Source: a virus. Taken from it: 50,742 bases of DNA. Below, piece after piece: positions 36,382 through 44,217 of this stretch. The stretch covers positions 1-50,742 of the IMG/VR virus record IMGVR_UViG_3300014839_000010. The stretch is one strand, 5' to 3'. How positions within the stretch are numbered: position 1 is the stretch's first letter; each line of letters begins with the position of its first letter. A program made the position numbers and the translations under genes. The notes under the pieces are model-generated. The model worked only from the letters and a program-made list of their open reading frames with translations. It searched no databases and was not told where the DNA came from.

Positions 36382-36714
36382 TTATACCTTACCCTTGCTC
36401 TTCTTAGCAAGTTTGTCAGGTTTCTTTTCGTCCATAACTGGTAGCTCATTATCTTGTAAAACAGGAGCCTCTTCAGTTTTGATTACCTTATCCTGAACGG
36501 CCAATGTGATCTGTTCTTTTGCCCAAACAGGCAATGAACCAAAATCAACTTCAACTGGACCAGGATTACTCATCGTTAGAATGATTTGTGTGGGTTGACT
36601 ATCTGGTTGTCGAGAAGGACCACCACCAGTGTATTCCCCGCCCATATAGGTAAAATCTTCAGAAGGATCTTTGATGGCCCAAAACGGAACTTTGTTCGTT
36701 AGACTTATTTTCAT
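36382..36714 (-). CDS. Small protein following the major capsid gene
   Basis: This is a 110-residue protein. An N-terminal strand (KISLTNKVPFWAI) is followed by a Gly/Pro/Gln-rich stretch, then PVEVDFGSLPVWAKEQITLA. The last 35 residues are Lys/Glu/Pro-rich and low in complexity (KPDKLAKKSKGKV). The charged tail could be flexible and bind DNA or another head protein. AAAAGGGAAG lies before the ATG, and a strong GC hairpin separates it from the capsid gene, so it may be translated from read-through transcripts. It may be an assembly factor or a minor head component. No family is recognised. Confidence 0.4.
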   Translation of the reverse strand: MKISLTNKVPFWAIKDPSEDFTYMGGEYTGGGPSRQPDSQPTQIILTMSNPGPVEVDFGSLPVWAKEQITLAVQDKVIKTEEAPVLQDNELPVMDEKKPDKLAKKSKGKV

Positions 36715-36736
36715 ATACTTCCCTTTTTGAGAATAA

Positions 36737-36760
36737 GGGTGGGGAAATAAATCCCCACCC
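36737..36760 (-). terminator. GC hairpin after the major capsid gene
   Basis: A perfect 8-base-pair stem (GGGTGGGG with CCCCACCC) closes an 8-base AT loop in the 60-base gap after the capsid gene. On the minus strand it is followed by TTATTCTC, a weak T-rich run. It could be a partial terminator or an mRNA-stabilising end. The stem closely resembles the hairpin before the capsid gene. Confidence 0.45.
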
Positions 36761-36774
36761 CTACATAGATTATC

Positions 36775-38151
36775 TTAGACGATTGGTGTTCTTTCAGGAA
36801 TATCTTCCAGACCACCCGAAGCAGTTGCCGAACCGGAAGCTGTGGTAGCCGCAACCTGCATGATCTTACGAGCAGGATTCATGTCGATCATATTCGGAAC
36901 GTTGACGATATTCTTTATAATACCGGCGTTCTGACCTTCGTTGAGAATACCTAGTGTATATCTCTCACGAACCTTGATCTTCTTGATATCCCTTGCAGGA
37001 TCATTCCATTCTTCAGTTGTTGGATCTTCATCAACAAGGATTACTCCGAGCTCATTTGTATCAACAATCATCACGTCTGTGATTTTCTTAATAGCATCAT
37101 AGCGTGCGAATGGGGTTACGATAAACTTAAACGGAACGTTTAGATAGCCAGGAAGCTGTGGAGCAGAGGTAATGTTCTGATTTCTCAGAGCAGTACTTGT
37201 CCATGGCATAATCCTTTCTGTGGTTCCAGGACCCTGACCACCAGCGATAGGTGCCCATGGATTTCCACCAACAGGAGAACCCGTCCATCCAGCGTACATT
37301 GTTCCACCACCAGCGGCGAAAGCAAATGCCCTCATGTTAGGATCTTTGAGGAAATGGATGTATAGTAATGGATGACAGATTAGGGCGTCGGCCATAAAGC
37401 CTCTTGCCATAATATGACCCCATACATCGAAAATGTCGTCAGCCACGATTGACCCATTGGCATAACCGTTGAAGGCCCTACCGTGTGTCACACCGAGTGC
37501 TGAGTTCTTGGGATCAGCATTGTCGAAGTAAGCAATGCCCATGCTACCAAGCATGTTCATAATCTTAACTTCTTTATGCCTTGCCAAACAACGACCAGCG
37601 GCTCTAAGGTGCATATTGATCACGTCAACCTGCGAATAGCGGATCATTTCTTCTGTGATCTTCACAGCGATACCGCTCTTGCCGATATTGGCGACCATCG
37701 CACTTCCGCCTCTGTCCATCTTAGATTCTGGATACTCGCCACCTTCTGGGATGTCGAGGCCAGCAACCGAAATAGCTCCCATAGCGGGGAGGATGATTGT
37801 CTGTCCCATTGTATAGTTGATTCTCTGTAACAGAGAAGTTGCGATCATCATAGGCTCAACTGCCTCTCTGATCACTGTGGAAATGATCTTAGGCATGAGC
37901 ATTGGAGCATCAGGCACAGAATACATATCTGCAACTGACCACTCTTTACCATTTAGATCTTTTCCGTTCCTAAAGATAAAGTTGAATTCGTTAAGTCTCT
38001 TCTCAAAATAATCTTTGAAATCATTCTGAGTGACTGACTTACCCTCTGCAGCCTTAACTTCATCCTTGTATAGATTCTCAAGGACGTAGGGCTTAGAGGC
38101 ATCCGAATTTACCTTTAGTGTATATTTGCCGGATGCATCAAGAAATAGCAT
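36775..38151 (-). CDS. Major capsid protein (HK97 fold)
   Basis: This is a 458-residue protein with an unusually clear site (AAAGGAG) and GC hairpins on both sides, as expected for the most abundant virion protein. HK97-type features are the N-terminal charged helical part (LYKDEVKAAEGKSVTQNDFK, DYFEKRLNEFN), the segment MLMPKIISTVIREAVEPMMI, the strand region GQTIILPAMGAISVAGLDIP followed by EGGEYPE, and the helix EEMIRYSQVDVINMHLRAAG with many Met and Ala. The C-terminal half (FMADALICHPLLYIHFLKDP, KKIKVRERYTLGILN) fits the P-domain. It follows the protease-scaffold and 404-residue genes. The shell would be built from hexamers and pentamers of this protein. Confidence 0.85.
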   Translation of the reverse strand: MLFLDASGKYTLKVNSDASKPYVLENLYKDEVKAAEGKSVTQNDFKDYFEKRLNEFNFIFRNGKDLNGKEWSVADMYSVPDAPMLMPKIISTVIREAVEPMMIATSLLQRINYTMGQTIILPAMGAISVAGLDIPEGGEYPESKMDRGGSAMVANIGKSGIAVKITEEMIRYSQVDVINMHLRAAGRCLARHKEVKIMNMLGSMGIAYFDNADPKNSALGVTHGRAFNGYANGSIVADDIFDVWGHIMARGFMADALICHPLLYIHFLKDPNMRAFAFAAGGGTMYAGWTGSPVGGNPWAPIAGGQGPGTTERIMPWTSTALRNQNITSAPQLPGYLNVPFKFIVTPFARYDAIKKITDVMIVDTNELGVILVDEDPTTEEWNDPARDIKKIKVRERYTLGILNEGQNAGIIKNIVNVPNMIDMNPARKIMQVAATTASGSATASGGLEDIPERTPIV

Positions 38152-38175
38152 ATTTTTCTTTCTCCTTTGATTAGG

Positions 38176-38200
38176 CGGGTGGGGTTAATTCCCCCACCCG
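38176..38200 (-). promoter_or_regulatory. GC hairpin before the major capsid gene
   Basis: A perfect 9-base-pair stem, CGGGTGGGG with CCCCACCCG, closes a 7-base AT loop in the gap between the 404-residue gene and the capsid gene. The minus-strand sequence after it lacks a U tract (CCTAATC), so it is more likely an mRNA processing or stability element than a terminator. The core GGGTGGGG is shared with the hairpin after the capsid gene. Confidence 0.4.
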
Positions 38201-38210
38201 TACACTAAAA

Positions 38211-39425
38211 TTAAGTAATATTGAGATTAAATCTCACGATACCTGTTGTCTTATCGCCACCGGCAAAGTAAATATTGCCAGGCATACCGTCTGTAGCCGA
38301 ACCAGGCATTCTATCAAGGTTCATCTCTAAACCTGTCATACCGTCGACTAACCTTCCAGTAAGCCTTGGGTCGAATGCTGTCTTGACTCTGTCAAGATAT
38401 TGTTTTGGGAAATGAGCATCAACTAGGGTAATCTGACCAACGATATCAAGTGTCGCGTCAATAGCGGACAAGATATTCGCTGATTCGTTACCAGCTGATG
38501 TGTCACCAACTGCCACCGGGGTATACATAATGAAGTTTGATGCTTCATCAACTGTAACCTTAGCGCCAGCAACCGCAGGGCCTCTCCATACAGCCATTTC
38601 ATTCCAGAGTGACTGATAGAAGGACTCTTCGTACTTATATGTGACCACAACTGTGTCACCAGCAGCAAGTTTTGCTCTTTCTGCTGTGCTGAACTGGATC
38701 TGATCTACTCCACCTGGACCAGCATTGTTATTCATTGTAATCTGATCTGGAGAAATAGGTCTTCCATTCACAGTCACAGCTACTGTCCATGAAAGGACTG
38801 TAGCACTTGATAGATTCACAACATATGGACTTGCAACTGGGCTACCAACTGTAGCGGTAACTGTTCCGTCACTTCTCTTAAGAGGCTGTACCGGATACTC
38901 AAGCAAGTAATCGGTAAGGACAGCCACGCCATCCTGTCTCTTATAGTTGTGGAACCTGAAAGTAGCTGGATTTGATGGATCACTGCCAGCTAGGAGATAC
39001 ACATCATATGAGCAAACTCCAGCAACGTGACCAACCGTAAGACCAGCTGCGATCATCGAGTTAACGACATAATCGCCAACTGAAGGCACATTTCCTTCTG
39101 CATTCCTGATACCAAAATTGATATCGATCTGTGAATATTGTGGGCCGTGACCTGCGCCCATAGCAAGTAGTTTCTTGAAACCAGCTGGGACGAGCCAGCC
39201 GTTACTGTCAAGAGCTACTGGTTTTCCAGCACTTATCACTATCCAGTCCTGGAATTGTCTCTCTAACCTGATTGTTGGTAGATAAGGAGCTGGATGAAAT
39301 TGACCAAATCTCATACCCTCCATAATCTCGAAGTTAGGAGTTGAGTGTCCATAGAGGTTCCAACCCTTATGTTGTGGACTCTGATAGCCACCAGTTGGAA
39401 ACACTACACTAGGATAATCAGCCAT
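38211..39425 (-). CDS. Putative abundant head protein (404 aa)
   Basis: This is a 404-residue protein between the protease-scaffold and the major capsid gene, with a very strong site (CGGAGG) suggesting high output. The N-terminal half (NFEIMEGMRFGQFHPAPYLP, then TIRLERQFQDWIVISAGKPV) is strand-rich. Near residues 200-270 is a beta module ending in GDTVVVTYKYEES that recurs in sheath and baseplate proteins. The C-terminus has DGMTGLEMNLDRMPGSATDG. There is no catalytic motif. A capsid stabilising or second shell protein is the most likely reading, but a fibre-type head protein is possible. The role is inferred from position and expression signals. Confidence 0.5.
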   Translation of the reverse strand: MADYPSVVFPTGGYQSPQHKGWNLYGHSTPNFEIMEGMRFGQFHPAPYLPTIRLERQFQDWIVISAGKPVALDSNGWLVPAGFKKLLAMGAGHGPQYSQIDINFGIRNAEGNVPSVGDYVVNSMIAAGLTVGHVAGVCSYDVYLLAGSDPSNPATFRFHNYKRQDGVAVLTDYLLEYPVQPLKRSDGTVTATVGSPVASPYVVNLSSATVLSWTVAVTVNGRPISPDQITMNNNAGPGGVDQIQFSTAERAKLAAGDTVVVTYKYEESFYQSLWNEMAVWRGPAVAGAKVTVDEASNFIMYTPVAVGDTSAGNESANILSAIDATLDIVGQITLVDAHFPKQYLDRVKTAFDPRLTGRLVDGMTGLEMNLDRMPGSATDGMPGNIYFAGGDKTTGIVRFNLNIT

Positions 39426-39439
39426 TGTAAAATCCTCCG

Positions 39440-41848
39440 TTAGTTATTAGATTTCTGATATTGTTTAATAATACTGTCAGCCATTCGTTTACCGTGTGTC
39501 GCGCAAAGTTTATTATACAATGCGTACATCTCATCTTGGCTTTCTAAATGGCTTTTCTTCTCAGGATTTTCCATAGGGAGGGTGCCTGTTTTATCATCGG
39601 CAGATTGTAAAACTGGATTCTCTACCTTCTTGGTCGGTTCCTTTGAAATACCATTGTCTCTCTTAGAGGCGATTCCGAATAGATCAACCTTCTTTTCAAG
39701 ATCAGTTAGACTGTCCTGCAAGGAGACCGATTCTCTTTCCATATGCTGATCAATTGCGGCTTTACGATCAGTAATGGTTTCACCACTAAGTATTTTCATA
39801 TCAACAACTTTTGACGCAAGCTGTTGCTTATACGAATTCTCAAGATTTACTTTCTCAAGAACGAGCATATCAATTTCTTCGAGGTATCCCTCGATTTGTG
39901 CTTCAAGTACTTGAATCTCTTGAAGTTTCTGTGCACAGTTAGTACACTTGTCATTAATCAATCCTCTTTCCATTGCTAGTGCTTTGAAGTCATTTAGTTT
40001 CTGAAGTATCTCTTTATCTTGCATAACTGATTGATTACTAACATTATTTTCGCATGTTGGACATGTATTGTCAACAGCATTCTGGTTGGTTTCATCTTTA
40101 GACTTGCCACCACAACCCAGTGACTTAGCTTTGCGGCTTACACAGGATAGAATTCTTGCCTTTGTGGATGCTCCAACCTTTGCTCTTCCAATAAGTCTAC
40201 GAGCGGCAGTTACATGAGCACAGTCTGGTACTGGAAAAGACCTTCCGGGACCACAGAATGTAGAACCCTTGAGTTTCTTCCTTGCTTCACCAGATAACTT
40301 GGCATCTTGTTCAAGATCAGCTTCAAAGAACTTATATCCATCTTCGGCAATAAGCGCATCATAGGAGATAAGGTTTTCATAATAGTTGTAAGCCTTATCT
40401 AGGAGCTTGTTGAATCCAACTTCTGATAGACCTGTCTCGTCGACAAAATCCTTAGTAAAATCACTGGCTTCATCCAGCTCACCAAGATAATTCTTGTAGT
40501 AATCTGCGAATTCAGTGACTAAGGTTTTAGCATCGACAGCAAGAGAGTCTTTAAGAACCTCAGCAAATTCTTCTTTTGTTGTCCCATCTTCGAGTGAATG
40601 GATTACATCGACAAAAGAGTCATTCTCGCCGTTCTGTCCTTTAAACCCAACTCTTTTCTTGTTCTTCTTATTCTTCTTCTTACTTTCTTCTTTGCCAGTT
40701 TTGGGGTCAGCTTCTTTATTGCCTGGGTCTTCATTACCGGCTTCACTATTGTCCTTCTTGCTCTTCTTCGCATCTTCTTCTGTAACTGTATTCTCAGCAG
40801 GAGTAACTACAGCATCTGTGACTTGAGTCTCAGTACTTTCTGGAGTTTTCGCTGGTTCCGTTACAGGAGTCTGTACTGCGTCTATTGTTTTTTCAGCCAT
40901 AGCGTTTATAACTCCCTGTATCTCATCATTAATTTTAACTATATTAACATCACTCTCAGTATCAAGTGATTGAATGTTGTCCTTACTTGTATAAACAAAA
41001 CAACGTGCCGCAGCCTCAAGCATATCAGTATACGAAGCAAGCGGTGGGAGTTCCACACAATCTTTACCAGTATAAAGGACCGGACTGTGAGCATGCGGAT
41101 CGGCTGGGCTATTTACAAACCCAACATGATCATATGAAAGCGATGCTGGCATAATGACGCATAGTTCACCTTCTGGATCTTCCTTTCCATCCTTGTTGTA
41201 CCTTGCTCCTCTTTGATGATCGCAAAAACCATCCTTCACAAGATTTCTCCTGCATATGGAGCAATAAGCATCTGTTGAAGAGGCAGAGATAGAAACTGTC
41301 ATATATCTGCCATCTTTAATTTTCTGAATAGCATCTGGATCAGAGATATCTAGAACTCCCTCTAAATGTCCCATTCCTTGATAGTCTTTTTTATTGCCTA
41401 AATTGTATTTCTTTAAAACATATGTTGCATAATCGAGATAAGCTTCTGTATTTGAAAGATCATTCATATGATTGATATGCAGATCTTTTAACTTCTTGTC
41501 AGCGTCTACCCATTTCTCAGAAGTATCAACATAACTAACACCCTTGACTCTGCCTATCGGATCAGATTCACCAGCAAAGGGATTATTGTCATGACCTCTC
41601 AGGACTGGTTTATTGTATGGCTTTAGAAAAGTGAGGCCACCCTTCTGCATATGTGCAGGAGAGTACATTCCCTTATTTCTGGTCAGAAGACTCGAATGGG
41701 TCATAGGAATTTTTACAACAAAAGATCCACCACCATTTGATCCGCCCAATCCCTCATCTTTGAAAGTTATTAGGGACTTCTTATTATCTGCAATATTGAC
41801 GATACCTTTGAAGTGGTCTGTAAAACGAATACCTTCAAATTTTGACAT
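39440..41848 (-). CDS. Prohead protease fused to scaffold-like region with Cys-rich domain
   Basis: This is an 802-residue protein. Residues 1-260 look like a prohead protease: strand core (SFVVKIPMTHSSLLTRNKGM), the stretch VSISASSTDAYCSICRRNLV with C196, C199, C209 and H211 as a likely zinc site, and LSYDHVGFVNSPADPHAHSP. Residues 310-400 are low-complexity Glu/Lys/Pro (linker). Residues 410-520 are acidic and helical. Residues 525-580 (KGSTFCGPGRSFPVPDCAHV, then RILSCVSRKAKSLGC) resemble the short domain attached to some phage head proteases and portals. From 595 two CxxC pairs flank a coiled coil (IQVLEAQIEGYLEEIDMLVL), typical of scaffolds. Self-cleavage would release the scaffold during head maturation. 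Confidence 0.7.
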   Translation of the reverse strand: MSKFEGIRFTDHFKGIVNIADNKKSLITFKDEGLGGSNGGGSFVVKIPMTHSSLLTRNKGMYSPAHMQKGGLTFLKPYNKPVLRGHDNNPFAGESDPIGRVKGVSYVDTSEKWVDADKKLKDLHINHMNDLSNTEAYLDYATYVLKKYNLGNKKDYQGMGHLEGVLDISDPDAIQKIKDGRYMTVSISASSTDAYCSICRRNLVKDGFCDHQRGARYNKDGKEDPEGELCVIMPASLSYDHVGFVNSPADPHAHSPVLYTGKDCVELPPLASYTDMLEAAARCFVYTSKDNIQSLDTESDVNIVKINDEIQGVINAMAEKTIDAVQTPVTEPAKTPESTETQVTDAVVTPAENTVTEEDAKKSKKDNSEAGNEDPGNKEADPKTGKEESKKKNKKNKKRVGFKGQNGENDSFVDVIHSLEDGTTKEEFAEVLKDSLAVDAKTLVTEFADYYKNYLGELDEASDFTKDFVDETGLSEVGFNKLLDKAYNYYENLISYDALIAEDGYKFFEADLEQDAKLSGEARKKLKGSTFCGPGRSFPVPDCAHVTAARRLIGRAKVGASTKARILSCVSRKAKSLGCGGKSKDETNQNAVDNTCPTCENNVSNQSVMQDKEILQKLNDFKALAMERGLINDKCTNCAQKLQEIQVLEAQIEGYLEEIDMLVLEKVNLENSYKQQLASKVVDMKILSGETITDRKAAIDQHMERESVSLQDSLTDLEKKVDLFGIASKRDNGISKEPTKKVENPVLQSADDKTGTLPMENPEKKSHLESQDEMYALYNKLCATHGKRMADSIIKQYQKSNN

Positions 41849-41859
41849 GTTGTTACACC

Positions 41860-44217
41860 TTATTTTTCAATACTTGATCTGCATATCGCAATAGCAGAAC
41901 TAATGATGTGTTCTTTTGTCCAATTCTTGTGATCGTTTCTAAGCTGCTTTTTGACTTTAAGTATACAGCTTTCTTCCTTTTTTGTAAAGTCTGACATAAA
42001 CACACCACAATCACAATTTGAATGATGCGGAGGAAGGTCATCAAATGAGAGATGTTCAATATCTATATAATTAGATTTTTCGGAACATATCTCACATTCA
42101 AGATTGGTTTTAACACGAGCGATAGTCTCACCAGAGTTCTTTAGCGCAAGAACTCTACCTAGGTTGTAGGCTCTTTGTCTCTCGGTCGAATCAAAGAAGT
42201 TTAACCTATATTCTAAACGATCAAATAGATCTTTGACTTGTGTAGTCAGATGATCTGTCTTTTCAAAATTCTTAATAGTTCTTTCTAGTTCTTTCTTAAT
42301 AGCATCTTCAAATCTATTCATATAAATAGTAATCTTTTCTATAAAATAGGATTTTGCACTATTCAATATATCCGGAGTTGCCCTAACCGAATAACTATTT
42401 AAGCCATCTATAATTTCATTCTCGGTCAACTTGATATAGCGGTCTCTTGTATTAGCTAGGGTTAATCCAACCAAAGTCTTTAACCAAGGTAGATTTAATA
42501 CTGGTTTCTTAGAATGATCTATAACTTCATTCTTTAATATATTCCAATAGTTAGAGGCAATACTATCATTGCCTATATATGAATCTTTACGACTTGCCTG
42601 AGGTCCAGTTTTAGTCCCATGTTGATTTGTAGGAGAAGACATGGCCTTAATCCGACTAAAGGCTTTTGGATGCACTTTGGTCACTGTCTTTGAAGTTCCA
42701 CCAGTAGGAGATCTACTTGTCTTAATAGTAGAAGTATGGGCAGCAACAACTGCCTTGTGCAATGGATCAGCATTGCCCTGCTCCTTCTCATGCTTCAATT
42801 TTTCTGTATGCATTTCTTGCTGAGCATCAATACCCATACCAGCAATCTTCTCAGCAGACTTAGTCTTCTCCCTGATCTCTGGGATTGTGACTCTCTTTGA
42901 GAACATATCAGATTCATTTTCTGGCATGATTGGCTCGTAACCAGAAATGTGTCTTGCCTCGTCTATTTCAATAACATTGCCATTATACAACAATTGAGCA
43001 TTAACATTTTTCTTCAACTGTGTTTCAATATCAATTTCTCTAAATTTGAATTCAACATTATTCTCATCTTCAAACGGATCAAAAGAAAAATTAGCTTCTT
43101 CTAAAAGTTGTCTGAATATAACATGGTTGATAAATCCGGAAAGCATCTCTTGAAAATCTTTAACCGAATCGATCATTATCCTAGACATCGTATCAGACGT
43201 AGACCTGTTACTGGTATCTCCATATCCAAAATCTACAGCTGAACATCCTAAACCAGCGAACACTCTGTCTCTAAAATAATCCAGATATTCTCTAGCCTTA
43301 AGGGCCTTACCCTCTGCTCCAATATATTGAATGTCATGTCTTTCTGGGGTGACGATACCACCTTCAGAAGGCATAAAAGATATTTGTCCCCGTACATAGG
43401 TCACTTCATCAACAAGTTCGCCAGTTTGTAATCTGATCTGTCCTGCTGGTTTTTCTGGTGTGCCTATCTTATACTGGAATATTGGGAAGAGCGTTTGGTA
43501 TATAAGTAGTTCTACGTTCTCTTCTATCCTACGTAATGCTCTAACATCATCTTTAACGGCCACTATATAGGGTGTACCGAATGTTAACCCATGTTTCTTA
43601 TAGGCAAAGAAATGTACTATATCTTCTGGATCAAAGTTCTGGATACGGCCATCTGGCATCCACTGTCTGTATTCTAGAATCTCACCATTTCTTATGTGTT
43701 TACGAACATGTACAGTTTCAGGTGGTAATGGAAAGAAACCAGCAATTGGGGTCTTGCCATCCTTTCTAACTCCACCAGATGCCTCCTTGTCCCTTACTAT
43801 TACCCAGAATGCATTGGATCTAGATAGAAGATAATATCCAGTATCTCTAAGTAATTGCGTCCAGGAAACACCCGTAGCATTTTCTATCTGTCTGATTCGT
43901 TGTTTTATATAGTTTATTACTTTTTTATTCTTACCCCGGTATTCAAATCCTTCCTTAAACATTAATGCTGTTTTCTTTTGAAAAGCTTGCCTAACAAAAG
44001 AATCAACATCTTCAATAACTCCAATCTCTTGCAGATTATATTCACAAGCTTGGAACATTGCTCTAGTGCCATAGTCAAATGTTGGTTTGGTAAGTTTCTG
44101 AGATAAAGAATTAAGTTTATCTACTTTATTATTCTTAGCGTCATAGATGTTATTTATTGGAGCAGTTTTAGGGTCAAAATTATATGTGTTTATCTTCTGC
44201 AATTGCTGTATCTTCAT
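41860..44217 (-). CDS. Portal protein with C-terminal MuF-like domain
   Basis: This is a 785-residue protein. Residues 40-450 match phage portals: wing and stem segments (VIVRDKEASGGV, DDVRALRRIEENVELLIYQT, LFPIFQYKIG) and FRDRVFAGLGCSAVDFGYGD followed by TSDTMSRIMIDSVK. Residues 640-741 carry a MuF/SPP1 gp7-like signature: DSTERQRAYNLGRVLALKNS, then C708-x2-C711 and PPHHSNCDC (729-737), a probable zinc site. The tail (KKQLRNDHKNWTKEHIISSA) is helical. The dodecameric portal is the DNA gate. MuF proteins are usually separate minor head proteins, so this is a fusion. The gene overlaps the upstream gene (TAATG). A Pro/Thr/Ser linker joins the two parts. Confidence 0.85.
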   Translation of the reverse strand: MKIQQLQKINTYNFDPKTAPINNIYDAKNNKVDKLNSLSQKLTKPTFDYGTRAMFQACEYNLQEIGVIEDVDSFVRQAFQKKTALMFKEGFEYRGKNKKVINYIKQRIRQIENATGVSWTQLLRDTGYYLLSRSNAFWVIVRDKEASGGVRKDGKTPIAGFFPLPPETVHVRKHIRNGEILEYRQWMPDGRIQNFDPEDIVHFFAYKKHGLTFGTPYIVAVKDDVRALRRIEENVELLIYQTLFPIFQYKIGTPEKPAGQIRLQTGELVDEVTYVRGQISFMPSEGGIVTPERHDIQYIGAEGKALKAREYLDYFRDRVFAGLGCSAVDFGYGDTSNRSTSDTMSRIMIDSVKDFQEMLSGFINHVIFRQLLEEANFSFDPFEDENNVEFKFREIDIETQLKKNVNAQLLYNGNVIEIDEARHISGYEPIMPENESDMFSKRVTIPEIREKTKSAEKIAGMGIDAQQEMHTEKLKHEKEQGNADPLHKAVVAAHTSTIKTSRSPTGGTSKTVTKVHPKAFSRIKAMSSPTNQHGTKTGPQASRKDSYIGNDSIASNYWNILKNEVIDHSKKPVLNLPWLKTLVGLTLANTRDRYIKLTENEIIDGLNSYSVRATPDILNSAKSYFIEKITIYMNRFEDAIKKELERTIKNFEKTDHLTTQVKDLFDRLEYRLNFFDSTERQRAYNLGRVLALKNSGETIARVKTNLECEICSEKSNYIDIEHLSFDDLPPHHSNCDCGVFMSDFTKKEESCILKVKKQLRNDHKNWTKEHIISSAIAICRSSIEK

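Noticed and set aside
40515-40826. Plus-strand open frames, such as those at 643-1140, 7374-7868, 14126-14599, 22459-22899, 40515-40826 and 47993-48304
   Set aside because: They lie entirely opposite well-supported minus-strand genes, have biased or low-complexity composition and lack family patterns.
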